DNA of 64,000 bases, taken from contig JAILWY010000016.1 in the NCBI GenBank assembly GCA_022113835.1, forward strand, positions 13,485,501 to 13,549,500, in the 5' to 3' direction. The notes below the pieces were generated by a model. The model had not been told where the DNA came from and searched no databases. It saw nothing but the letters and a program-made list of their open reading frames with translations. Below are positions 39,710 through 50,662 of this stretch, piece after piece; the stretch's first letter is position 1, and each line of letters opens with the position of its first letter. Source of the DNA: Atopsyche davidsoni (taxonomy: Eukaryota > Arthropoda > Insecta > Trichoptera > Hydrobiosidae). The position numbers and the translations under genes were made by a program.

Positions 39710-40317
39710 TGTACCGGACGTCATATCACTGGATCGTCGGGATTTACGCGCTGAAATGTCCACGTGCATATTTGCAGGTGTGCGATGGAATATTATCCCT
39801 TTTAAGTGCCCACCTGCACATTGACGGCGGGATTTCTAGGTTTATGACGGTATATTGTTTGAGCGCGCCGCTAAGAGGTGTTTTCCCTAAGAAAGGTACA
39901 GAGAGAATCCCAGATTTAAATGGCCAGCTGTGCTGCTAATCCCTGTAGAGATCTCTTATGTGCACTGTTTAGAGCGCCGCTAAAAGGTGTTTTCCCCGGC
40001 TTGGGTCCCAGGGTTTAACTGACATCTGTACATTCCTGTTGTTAATCCCTTTGGGTTGTTTACTTTTAACATTCCAATGTACTCATATTTTCTGTATATA
40101 AACCCCATGTCCGGGCCCAATAAAACCAGAGTCAAGAACGAGTTGTTTCTGTGAACACCTCCCTTTCCTGCGACGTATCTCTCTTGCGATAAGCTTAGTA
40201 AAGATCAGCCTGAAAACTGCTCTCCCTGCGTCTGATGCCAAGCTGAGAGATACGAAGCACCCATCCCTGAAATCCAACACACCTATAAATAAATACAGTC
40301 TTTATACGTCCCGTATA
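39710..40317 (+). repeat. 5' LTR of the BEL/Pao retrotransposon
   Basis: It is 608 bp, beginning TGTACCGGACG and ending CGTCCCGTATA. By eye it is base-for-base the same as the 3' LTR. A TATA-like TATATAAA (40095-40102) and AATAAA signals (40119-40124 and 40288-40293) fit an LTR promoter and polyadenylation region. Two imperfect direct repeats of about 32 bp (GCGCCGCTAARAGGTGTTTT core, 39855-39887 and 39965-39996) lie in the upstream part and may be regulatory. The 3' end is TA rather than the common CA. Confidence 0.95.
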
Positions 40318-40320
40318 AAG

Positions 40321-40331
40321 TGGTCCTTCGA
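40321..40331 (+). promoter_or_regulatory. Primer-binding site, probably tRNA-Tyr
   Basis: TGGTCCTTCGA starts 3 bp after the 5' LTR. Its complement TCGAAGGACCA equals the 3' acceptor end plus CCA of animal tRNA-Tyr, whose 5' end is CCTTCGA. The match stops after 11 bases. The tRNA identity rests on my knowledge of tRNA-Tyr, not on a search. Confidence 0.7.
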
Positions 40332-40334
40332 ATC

Positions 40335-40404
40335 GAATTAAAATCAGTGTTAATTTCAAATTAAAATCTGTGTTAATTTCAAATTAAAATCAGTGTTTGA
40401 TTTC
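40335..40404 (+). repeat. Three tandem 23-bp repeats in the element leader
   Basis: A unit AATTAAAATCAGTGTTAATT plus TC occurs three times (40335-40357, 40358-40380, 40381-40404) between the primer-binding site and the gag start. Copies differ at one or a few bases. The function is unknown; packaging or leader structure is possible. Confidence 0.8.
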
Positions 40405-40555
40405 GGATGTGTAAAAGTAATGTTTCGGGTTTTATAAATGGTAAAACGCCGAAAGTGTGCTGAATTAAAACCTTTAAAATAATAGAACCGCGGAAATTAC
40501 GGCCTTACGACCCGTAATTTAAAAGCATTTGTAAGTTATTTAAAAACTGTGAAAA

Positions 40556-43500
40556 ATGCCGGCATCCACGCGATCGGGCGCGAACGCCGTCGCAGAGGAC
40601 AGAGCTGGGTCCGATTCAGGAAGCGAATCGTCCCGAAACTCTGATCGGATAACGGCAGATAATACGCTCAGACAAGTGCTCCGCGAGCTAGAGGAAGTAC
40701 ACCGAGTAATACGTGAGCTAAAAGCCCAGGGAAATGTTCCTGATGCCGCTAACCCGAGCACCGGCCCCGCTATCCCGAGCGCCGGCCCCGCTAGTCAGAG
40801 CGCCGGGCCCGCTATCGCGATCACAGCCGCACCGGCACCACATATCTCTACGGACTTTCGGCACACGGAGAGACTTCGCTCAAACGACCCGCATCGTCAA
40901 ACCGCGGCATGGGTTTCCCAGCAAGACAACCCTTTTGCTCGGATGATGTCCACCGTCACGGACGCGATGCGGCAGTTCTCCGACTCTCAGAATCCGAGAC
41001 AGGATACAGCGCTACTGCATCATACAGCAGAGGACACAGCGAGCAGGTATCCGGGAACGCCGCCACTGCAACGCACAGCAAACGAGCCGGCGATCGAGTT
41101 CCCTACGATGTCGCCACGGCACAGAGCCGACGAGCCGGCGATGACGTATGTCCAATCGGACGCGGCGGCGAAAGTCTCGCCGCCGCCCCATGACATTTCT
41201 GCTCACCCCGACTCAAGGGGGATGAGGCAGATGGAGGCCTTCATTGCGAGGCAGTCCAGCATCAAGGACTTGCCCTCGTTCAACGGAGACCCGATGGAGT
41301 GGCCCACCTTTATTGCACAATGGGAGCAATCGACACAGGTGTGCGCGCTCACCGACGCCGAAAATCTGATAAGATTACGGCAGGCGCTGAAAGGCGAGGC
41401 GCGACTCGCGGTCGCAGGTATGCTGAGCGACCCCGAGCGAGTTGGCGACATCATCAACTCGTTGCGCGTGAGGTTTGGCGATCAGGACACGATCGTCAGC
41501 CAAATGATGGAGGACATGCAGCAAATGCCGAGCCTCGACGATCACTGTGGGATCGAAAAAGTGATCGACATGGCAGTCGCGATAACAAATCTCGTCGCTG
41601 TCATCGGAAAGGTCGGAGTGAAATATTTGGCCCTCCCAAAACTCCTCGCCTCGATGGTCGAGAAATTGCCTTTCTGCATCCAGTTCTTGTGGTTGCACGA
41701 CAACTCCCACAAGTCCCTCGATGGCGAAAGGCCGACGCTCGCTGAATTTGGAGCATGGCTAATGTCGCGCGGCGAGCATGCAGCCTTTGCGGGGCTCGAG
41801 CGGAAGCGAACCTCAGGGAGAAGGCGGCGGGAAGCGCACGTCCTAGCCACAAGCAGCCAGCGCGACCCGGAAGACGACGATCGCGACGGCGGCGATGACC
41901 GCCAGGACCGCCGCCAGGATCGCCGCAAAGATGATTGCCGCGATGGCCGCCAGGATGGCCGCCAGGATGGCCGCCAGGATGGCCGCCAGGATGGCCGCCA
42001 GGATGGCCGCCAGGATGGCCGCCAGGATGACCGCCAGGATGGCCGCCAATATGGCCGCCAATATGGCCGCCAAGATGGCCGCCAAGATGGCCGCCAAGAT
42101 GGCCGCCAAGATGGCCGCCAAGATGGCCGCCAAGATGGCCGCCAAGATGGCCGCCAAGATGGCCGCCAAGATGGCCGCCAAGATGACCGCCAAGATGACC
42201 GCCAAGATGGCCGCCAAGATGGCCGCCAAGATGGCCGCCAATATGGCCGCCAAGATGGCCGCCAAGATGGCCGCGATGACCAACGCGGAGACCGCCACAA
42301 CAATCACCAGGCGGACGGCTGGCAGGCTTGCAAATGGTGCAAACCCGGCAGCAACAACCACACAACCGACAAGTGCCCGGCTTTTACAAACAAAACCGTA
42401 AAGGAGCGCTGGGACTTTGTAAACAAGGCAAAACTGTGCGTCATTTGCCTAAAGACCGCTCATCGTCGGCAGGACTGCATGAGGCAGAGGTGTGGGCAAA
42501 AGGGTTGCCATAAAGCACACCACCGCCTACTACACGCCGAGACAAGGTCTCATGCCACCGTGACTAACACGTGGAAGAAGGGGCACCCAGCATTGCTTAA
42601 AGTGCTCCCTGTCACCCTCAGTGGACCCACGGGGTCGATACACGTCCACGCGCTACTCGATGAAGGGTCAACCACTACACTCATCGAGAGCGAAATTACC
42701 GAGAAAATCGGTGTCTCGGGCCCAGAACGACGCATGAGAATTCATGGGGTGGGAGGAATGTGCTCCGATGAAATCTCGCAACGCGTGAGACTGAACGTGC
42801 GCGGGGACGGAGCGACCTATGTCCTGAAGGGGCATACGGTCGAGTCACTCATGCTACCGAGCCAAGCCGTAACCAACGCGAGATTGGACCGAATGGACGG
42901 AGATCTCAAGGAGGTAGTGCCCCGCGTCCTCATTGGGCAGGACAACGCACACCTCATCGTAACCCGGAGGCTGAGAGAGGAAGAAGGCAACGGCCGGGTG
43001 ATGTCGCATACAGCACTCGGGTGGACGGTGCACGGCGGTGGCGACGAAGACACCAATAGCGAAGTGAGCCTCACCCTCATCAGGGATGACTCCCTGAACG
43101 AGCTTGTGAAGGAAAGCTTCACGATTGACTCCCTCGGAGTCACCCCCTTCTTGCGAGCTGAGTGCGCCGAGGAAAAAAGAGCTCGCACCATAATGAGCGC
43201 CACCACAAAGCAGCTCACGTCAGGCCAGTGGGAGACGGGCCTCCTTTGGAAGGAAGGAGACGTACGACTGCCTAACAACCACGGCTGCGCCTTGACCCGC
43301 CTGCGCTCCCTGGAGAAGAAACTCGGGAGTGACGAGGAGCTCGCAAACGCCTACAGGGAAAAAATGAATGACTACGTAGCAAAGGGCTACGCCAGGAAAA
43401 CGAATCCCGCCGAGCTGGAAAGCACCGACCGGAGGTGGTACCTCCCACACTTCGCTGTCATCAACCCGAACAAACCGGGAAAAATTAGAATTGTTTTTGA

Positions 43501-46456
43501 CGCCGCCAGCAAGTGCCGCGGCGCCTCACTCAACGACCAGCTGATCGCGGGCCCAGACCTCCTGACATCCCTACTCGGGAACGTGTTAAGATTCCGAGAA
43601 GGAAGGGTAGCGATTGCAGCCGACATCCGAGAGATGTTCCTCCGGATAAAGATCCAGAGACAAGACCAATCGGTCCAACGCTTCCTATGGCGGGATGACG
43701 CCACAAAGGAGCCAGAGGAGTACGTCCTGACATCCATGATGTTTGGGGCCAAGTGCTCACCAAGCAGCGCTCAGTTCGTCCGGGACATGGCAGCACAGGC
43801 GCAACAGGAGGAGCTGCCTGAAGCAGCAGCGGCCATACAAAGCAAATTTTATATGGACGACTACTTGGACGCGGTAGACACCCCTGAGGAGGCCATTAAC
43901 CTCATCAAAGGCGTCGGAACCGCGCTGGCCAGGAGCGGTATGGAGCTGACTAACTGGGCCTCCAACGATACCACCGTTCTGGCAACCGTACCGGCCGACA
44001 AACGCGCCGGTAGCACAGTGACAATTGCTGAGAGTCCGACAGAGCGCGTCCTAGGGGTACAGTGGGACCCCGCATCGGACTGCTTCTGCTTTGACCTGGC
44101 GCTCCCAACGGAGCCCACGCAGCCCACCAAAAGGGGCCTGCTGAGCAGCATAGCCAGGATATTTGACCCGGCTGGGTTCCTCACATGCCTAACCGTGAGA
44201 CCACGGATCCTACTGCAGGATGTGTGGCGGTCCGGAGTTGGCTGGGACGACAAACTGCTCCCTACACACGCGCTCAAATGGAGCGAGTGGCTAGAAGTGC
44301 TAGCCCAAAGCCGCATCACGGTGCCTAGATGCTGCCTTTGGAGTAGGGACAACACTGCGACGCTGCACATATTCTGCGACGCCTCGGAGCAGGCATGCTG
44401 CGCCGTCGCCTACCGCGTCGAAGAGGGTGAACAACGCCGAGTGGCCTTTCTTATGAGCAAAGGGAAGGTCGCCCCGCTCAAACCAGCGTCAATACCGCGG
44501 CTAGAGCTCCAAGCCGCGGTAATGGGAGCCCGCATGGCGGCCACCATCAAAAAGGAGAGTACGGGCACGATAGGACGGACGGTCTATTGGACAGACTCGT
44601 CGACCGTCCTGTGCTGGCTGCGCACAGATCCGCGGCGCTACACACCATTTGTCGCCAACCGCTTGGGGGAGCTGGATGAGCTCACCAACGTCGAGGATTG
44701 GCGATGGGTTCCGACCAAGCAAAACCCCGCCGACCTGGGTACCCGTGATATGGAGACACCCGACCTGGAAGAACACGGACTGTGGTTTCAGGGCCCGAGT
44801 TTTCTCAAACTCGGCGAAGACGGCTGGCCGACAGAACGACCGCCCGCGGTGAGCGACAGGGACAGTGCAGAACTGAAACCACAGTTCATAGGCCACATCG
44901 CAGAGATCCCAGACGCCCTACTCAACATACAGATCTTCTCCTCCTGGCGCCGACTCATCCGAGTCACCGCCTGGACGATGCGTTTTGCGGCCAGATGCCG
45001 CAAGATCCGGGAAGTCGGCGGAAGCACGCTGACTGCCGCCGAGCTAGAGGCCGCTGAGAAACACTGGACAAAAACCTCTCAGCACGAGGCCTTCCCGGAT
45101 GAAATGAAGGCGGCAAAACACGAGGGAAACATCCCCTCAGGCCCTCGTACGAGGCACCTAGACCCGTCTCTGGATGCAGAGGGACTCCTGCGAATGGGGA
45201 CGCGGCTGGCAACGCTCAACATTGCTGCGAGCGCACCCGTCATCCTCGACGGAAAACACCCGTACGTGCGACTGCTAATCAGAGACGCCCACGAAACAAC
45301 GGGCCACGGGAGCAGTGAAAAGACGCTCGCTAGGCTCCGGAGCACAGGAGTTTTTGCCATAGGTGCGCGGACATGCACCCGGCAAATGATCCACGCCTGC
45401 CAAGCGTGCAAAAACGAGAAAGCGCAACCGAGGAACCCGCTGATGGGGCAGCTACCGGCGGGCCGACTAGCTCACCACTCCAGGCCGTTCACACACTGCG
45501 GCCTGGACTACTTCGGCCCGATGAAAGTAACCATCGGTCGGCGCCAAGAAAAACGCTATGGTGCACTGTTCACCTGCCTTACAACCAGGGCAGTGCACCT
45601 AGAGCTTGCCGGGGACCTCAGCACGGACGCCGCGATCATGGCAATCAGGCGCATGACGGCGAGAAGAGGACAGCCTGCCGTCATCTACAGCGACAACGGA
45701 ACAAACTTCCATGGGGCGGACAGTGAAATGAAGAAGGCCATCGAGGATCTGGCGCAAGACACGCGCCTCCGGGACATGCTAGCCAATGCCCGGACCAAAT
45801 GGCACTTCATCCCGCCATCATCACCGCACATGGGGGGAGCCTGGGAGAGGCTAGTCCGATCAGTTAAGAAGGCCCTCGCTAACACCCTCAAGGAGCGAGC
45901 CCCAAGAGAGGACACGCTACGGACGGCACTCGCTGAAGCCGAGTACGCCGTAAACAACCGGCCGCTGACTCACGTCTCAGTCGATCCACGGGACGAGGAG
46001 CCCCTAACCCCGAACCATTTCCTGGTCGGGACAGCACACGGCCGACCACACCTCGCTATGTATAGCGAGACCGACAATGAGGTCTGCCTACGCAGACAGT
46101 GGCAAGTGGCCCAACGCCTTGCCGACATGTTCTGGCGGCGGTGGCTGAAAGAGTACCTGCCGACCCTCGCGCCCCGCCAGAAATGGACAGAAAGAACCCC
46201 TCCAGTGAGGGAAGGGGACCTGGTTCTAATCGTGGACGCCACACTGCCACGAAATACGTGGCCTCGCGGCCGAGTGACGAAGGCGTCAGTAGCGCCCGAC
46301 GGCCAAGTCAGGGTCGTGCGGGTGAAAACCGCTACTGGCGAGTACACCCGCCCAGCGACCAAGGTGGTCGTCCTACCAACGGAGCAGCCAGCAGAGCCAC
46401 CAACGGAGTCCGCCACCGCCAAACCCGACAAACGCTTTGCTTCAACGCTGGCCTAA
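40556..46456 (+). CDS. BEL/Pao Gag-Pol polyprotein
   Basis: 1966 codons with no interruption. Domains in order: N-terminal Ser/Pro-rich region; Gag DUF1759-like region from about residue 235 (KDLPSFNGDPMEWPTF); a Gly-Arg-Gln-Asp array at about 444-575; Cys/His zinc knuckles from Cys592 and Cys628; aspartic protease with Asp702 in LLDEGSTTTLIES; reverse transcriptase with Asp1023 and YMDD at 1099-1102; RNase H with Asp1275, Glu1317 and Asp1347; integrase with an HHCC finger (His1579 to Cys1615/Cys1618) and the DDE triad Asp1651, Asp1713, Glu1764; then a DUF5641-like C-terminus. All catalytic residues I can check are present. The protein would make the particle core, copy the RNA to DNA and integrate it. 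The start is the first ATG after the leader. No separate gag stop or frameshift is present, which is common in this superfamily. Confidence 0.96.
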   Translation: MPASTRSGANAVAEDRAGSDSGSESSRNSDRITADNTLRQVLRELEEVHRVIRELKAQGNVPDAANPSTGPAIPSAGPASQSAGPAIAITAAPAPHISTDFRHTERLRSNDPHRQTAAWVSQQDNPFARMMSTVTDAMRQFSDSQNPRQDTALLHHTAEDTASRYPGTPPLQRTANEPAIEFPTMSPRHRADEPAMTYVQSDAAAKVSPPPHDISAHPDSRGMRQMEAFIARQSSIKDLPSFNGDPMEWPTFIAQWEQSTQVCALTDAENLIRLRQALKGEARLAVAGMLSDPERVGDIINSLRVRFGDQDTIVSQMMEDMQQMPSLDDHCGIEKVIDMAVAITNLVAVIGKVGVKYLALPKLLASMVEKLPFCIQFLWLHDNSHKSLDGERPTLAEFGAWLMSRGEHAAFAGLERKRTSGRRRREAHVLATSSQRDPEDDDRDGGDDRQDRRQDRRKDDCRDGRQDGRQDGRQDGRQDGRQDGRQDGRQDDRQDGRQYGRQYGRQDGRQDGRQDGRQDGRQDGRQDGRQDGRQDGRQDGRQDDRQDDRQDGRQDGRQDGRQYGRQDGRQDGRDDQRGDRHNNHQADGWQACKWCKPGSNNHTTDKCPAFTNKTVKERWDFVNKAKLCVICLKTAHRRQDCMRQRCGQKGCHKAHHRLLHAETRSHATVTNTWKKGHPALLKVLPVTLSGPTGSIHVHALLDEGSTTTLIESEITEKIGVSGPERRMRIHGVGGMCSDEISQRVRLNVRGDGATYVLKGHTVESLMLPSQAVTNARLDRMDGDLKEVVPRVLIGQDNAHLIVTRRLREEEGNGRVMSHTALGWTVHGGGDEDTNSEVSLTLIRDDSLNELVKESFTIDSLGVTPFLRAECAEEKRARTIMSATTKQLTSGQWETGLLWKEGDVRLPNNHGCALTRLRSLEKKLGSDEELANAYREKMNDYVAKGYARKTNPAELESTDRRWYLPHFAVINPNKPGKIRIVFDAASKCRGASLNDQLIAGPDLLTSLLGNVLRFREGRVAIAADIREMFLRIKIQRQDQSVQRFLWRDDATKEPEEYVLTSMMFGAKCSPSSAQFVRDMAAQAQQEELPEAAAAIQSKFYMDDYLDAVDTPEEAINLIKGVGTALARSGMELTNWASNDTTVLATVPADKRAGSTVTIAESPTERVLGVQWDPASDCFCFDLALPTEPTQPTKRGLLSSIARIFDPAGFLTCLTVRPRILLQDVWRSGVGWDDKLLPTHALKWSEWLEVLAQSRITVPRCCLWSRDNTATLHIFCDASEQACCAVAYRVEEGEQRRVAFLMSKGKVAPLKPASIPRLELQAAVMGARMAATIKKESTGTIGRTVYWTDSSTVLCWLRTDPRRYTPFVANRLGELDELTNVEDWRWVPTKQNPADLGTRDMETPDLEEHGLWFQGPSFLKLGEDGWPTERPPAVSDRDSAELKPQFIGHIAEIPDALLNIQIFSSWRRLIRVTAWTMRFAARCRKIREVGGSTLTAAELEAAEKHWTKTSQHEAFPDEMKAAKHEGNIPSGPRTRHLDPSLDAEGLLRMGTRLATLNIAASAPVILDGKHPYVRLLIRDAHETTGHGSSEKTLARLRSTGVFAIGARTCTRQMIHACQACKNEKAQPRNPLMGQLPAGRLAHHSRPFTHCGLDYFGPMKVTIGRRQEKRYGALFTCLTTRAVHLELAGDLSTDAAIMAIRRMTARRGQPAVIYSDNGTNFHGADSEMKKAIEDLAQDTRLRDMLANARTKWHFIPPSSPHMGGAWERLVRSVKKALANTLKERAPREDTLRTALAEAEYAVNNRPLTHVSVDPRDEEPLTPNHFLVGTAHGRPHLAMYSETDNEVCLRRQWQVAQRLADMFWRRWLKEYLPTLAPRQKWTERTPPVREGDLVLIVDATLPRNTWPRGRVTKASVAPDGQVRVVRVKTATGEYTRPATKVVVLPTEQPAEPPTESATAKPDKRFASTLA
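41886..42290 (+). repeat. 12-bp tandem array inside gag (Gly-Arg-Gln-Asp repeats)
   Basis: Units of GGCCGCCAGGAT, then GGCCGCCAAGAT, repeat about 27 times in the regular part (41945-42275). They encode GRQD, with a few GRQY and DRQD variants. The first units use CAG for Gln; from about 42048 nearly all use CAA, so the array grew by local duplication of at least two unit types. Because 12 is divisible by 3, every frame on both strands stays open, which produces several spurious open frames here. The array lies between the Gag region and the zinc knuckles and may affect RNA binding or assembly. Confidence 0.93.
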
Positions 46457-46687
46457 CTGCTGCGCCGGCTACCCGCCGCCGCGGCCGCCTCACCGTCGCC
46501 GCCACCCCGGCCGCGCCGATGCCTTCGCCGCCGCCCCGGTCGCCCCGACGCCCTCGCCGCCGCCGCTGGCCGCCCCGACGCCCTCATCGCCTCCGTCTAC
46601 ACCAAGCCCGACGTTCGCCCACACATCCGCCGATGCCGAATACCGACGACCAGCCGACGTGGATCAAGAATTCGCGCAGACCCGAAT
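46457..46687 (+). other. Retrotransposon 3' untranslated region
   Basis: A very GC-rich stretch of CCGCCGCC-type composition follows the gag-pol stop. Overlapping open frames here encode only Pro/Ala/Arg-rich low complexity and run on into the LTR, so no envelope or accessory gene is called. Confidence 0.7.
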
Positions 46688-46695
46688 GGGGGGAG
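46688..46695 (+). promoter_or_regulatory. Polypurine tract
   Basis: GGGGGGAG lies directly against the first base of the 3' LTR, the expected place and composition for the plus-strand primer. Confidence 0.85.
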
Positions 46696-47303
46696 TGTAC
46701 CGGACGTCATATCACTGGATCGTCGGGATTTACGCGCTGAAATGTCCACGTGCATATTTGCAGGTGTGCGATGGAATATTATCCCTTTTAAGTGCCCACC
46801 TGCACATTGACGGCGGGATTTCTAGGTTTATGACGGTATATTGTTTGAGCGCGCCGCTAAGAGGTGTTTTCCCTAAGAAAGGTACAGAGAGAATCCCAGA
46901 TTTAAATGGCCAGCTGTGCTGCTAATCCCTGTAGAGATCTCTTATGTGCACTGTTTAGAGCGCCGCTAAAAGGTGTTTTCCCCGGCTTGGGTCCCAGGGT
47001 TTAACTGACATCTGTACATTCCTGTTGTTAATCCCTTTGGGTTGTTTACTTTTAACATTCCAATGTACTCATATTTTCTGTATATAAACCCCATGTCCGG
47101 GCCCAATAAAACCAGAGTCAAGAACGAGTTGTTTCTGTGAACACCTCCCTTTCCTGCGACGTATCTCTCTTGCGATAAGCTTAGTAAAGATCAGCCTGAA
47201 AACTGCTCTCCCTGCGTCTGATGCCAAGCTGAGAGATACGAAGCACCCATCCCTGAAATCCAACACACCTATAAATAAATACAGTCTTTATACGTCCCGT
47301 ATA
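46696..47303 (+). repeat. 3' LTR of the BEL/Pao retrotransposon
   Basis: 608 bp, identical by eye to 39710-40317, followed directly by the GTGAT duplication at 47304-47308. Confidence 0.95.
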
Positions 47304-47308
47304 GTGAT

Positions 47309-50310
<3,002 letters not shown>

Positions 50311-50660
50311 CAGTAAAACCTTGATATAACTGACCCCTATTTAATGGATTTCGGATATAACGGACAAAAAATCCGGTTAAATGTTAAAAAAATAAAACGT
50401 TTATTGCAAACAAAAGCTGATTCCTTTTTAGTAGGATTACCGAAAGCAAGCGCGTCGTTATCAAACAGCAACGTCACTTCACGACGAGTGTCTTACAGAC
50501 AACTAAACTTTTTTTTTTTGCTTTGTATTTTTTATTTATATCTAAAAACATACAGTGTATTTAAAAAAAAAAGTTTTTTGATTTATTTTTATATAACGGA
50601 CTTTTGGTTTTAACGGACACCCCCTCCCCTTAATTAGTCTGTTATATCGAGGTTTTACTG
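50311..50660. mobile_element. CAGT-ended MITE (pogo/Tigger-like)
   Basis: 350 bp with terminal inverted repeats starting CAGTAAAACCT and continuing GATATAAC, about 24 bp with two mismatches. TA lies at both outer edges (50309-50310 and 50661-50662). A subterminal TATAACGGAC motif occurs on each side. No transposase remains; an 89-codon open frame inside is not protein-like. CAGT ends with TA duplications are typical of pogo/Tigger-group elements. The ends differ from those of 28873-29403. Confidence 0.85.
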
Positions 50661-50662
50661 TA

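Larger units (their letters stand above)
39710..47303 (+). mobile_element. Complete BEL/Pao LTR retrotransposon
   Basis: 7594 bp with 608-bp LTRs, a primer-binding site 3 bp after the 5' LTR, one long gag-pol frame, a polypurine tract against the 3' LTR and 5-bp target duplications. The domain order protease, reverse transcriptase, RNase H, integrase, together with the DUF1759-like Gag, DUF1758-like protease and DUF5641-like C-terminus, is that of the BEL/Pao superfamily. No envelope-like frame follows. LTR identity and an intact frame indicate recent insertion and possible activity. Its GC content is far above that of the host DNA. Confidence 0.97.

Noticed and set aside
41601..42401. Several long open frames on both strands across the 12-bp array
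   Set aside because: The repeat unit is a multiple of three, so every frame stays open. They encode only low-complexity repeats and overlap the real gag-pol frame.
46099..46925. Pro/Ala/Arg-rich frames after gag-pol that extend into the 3' LTR
   Set aside because: Low-complexity translation of GC-rich sequence with no envelope-like features such as a signal peptide or membrane segment.
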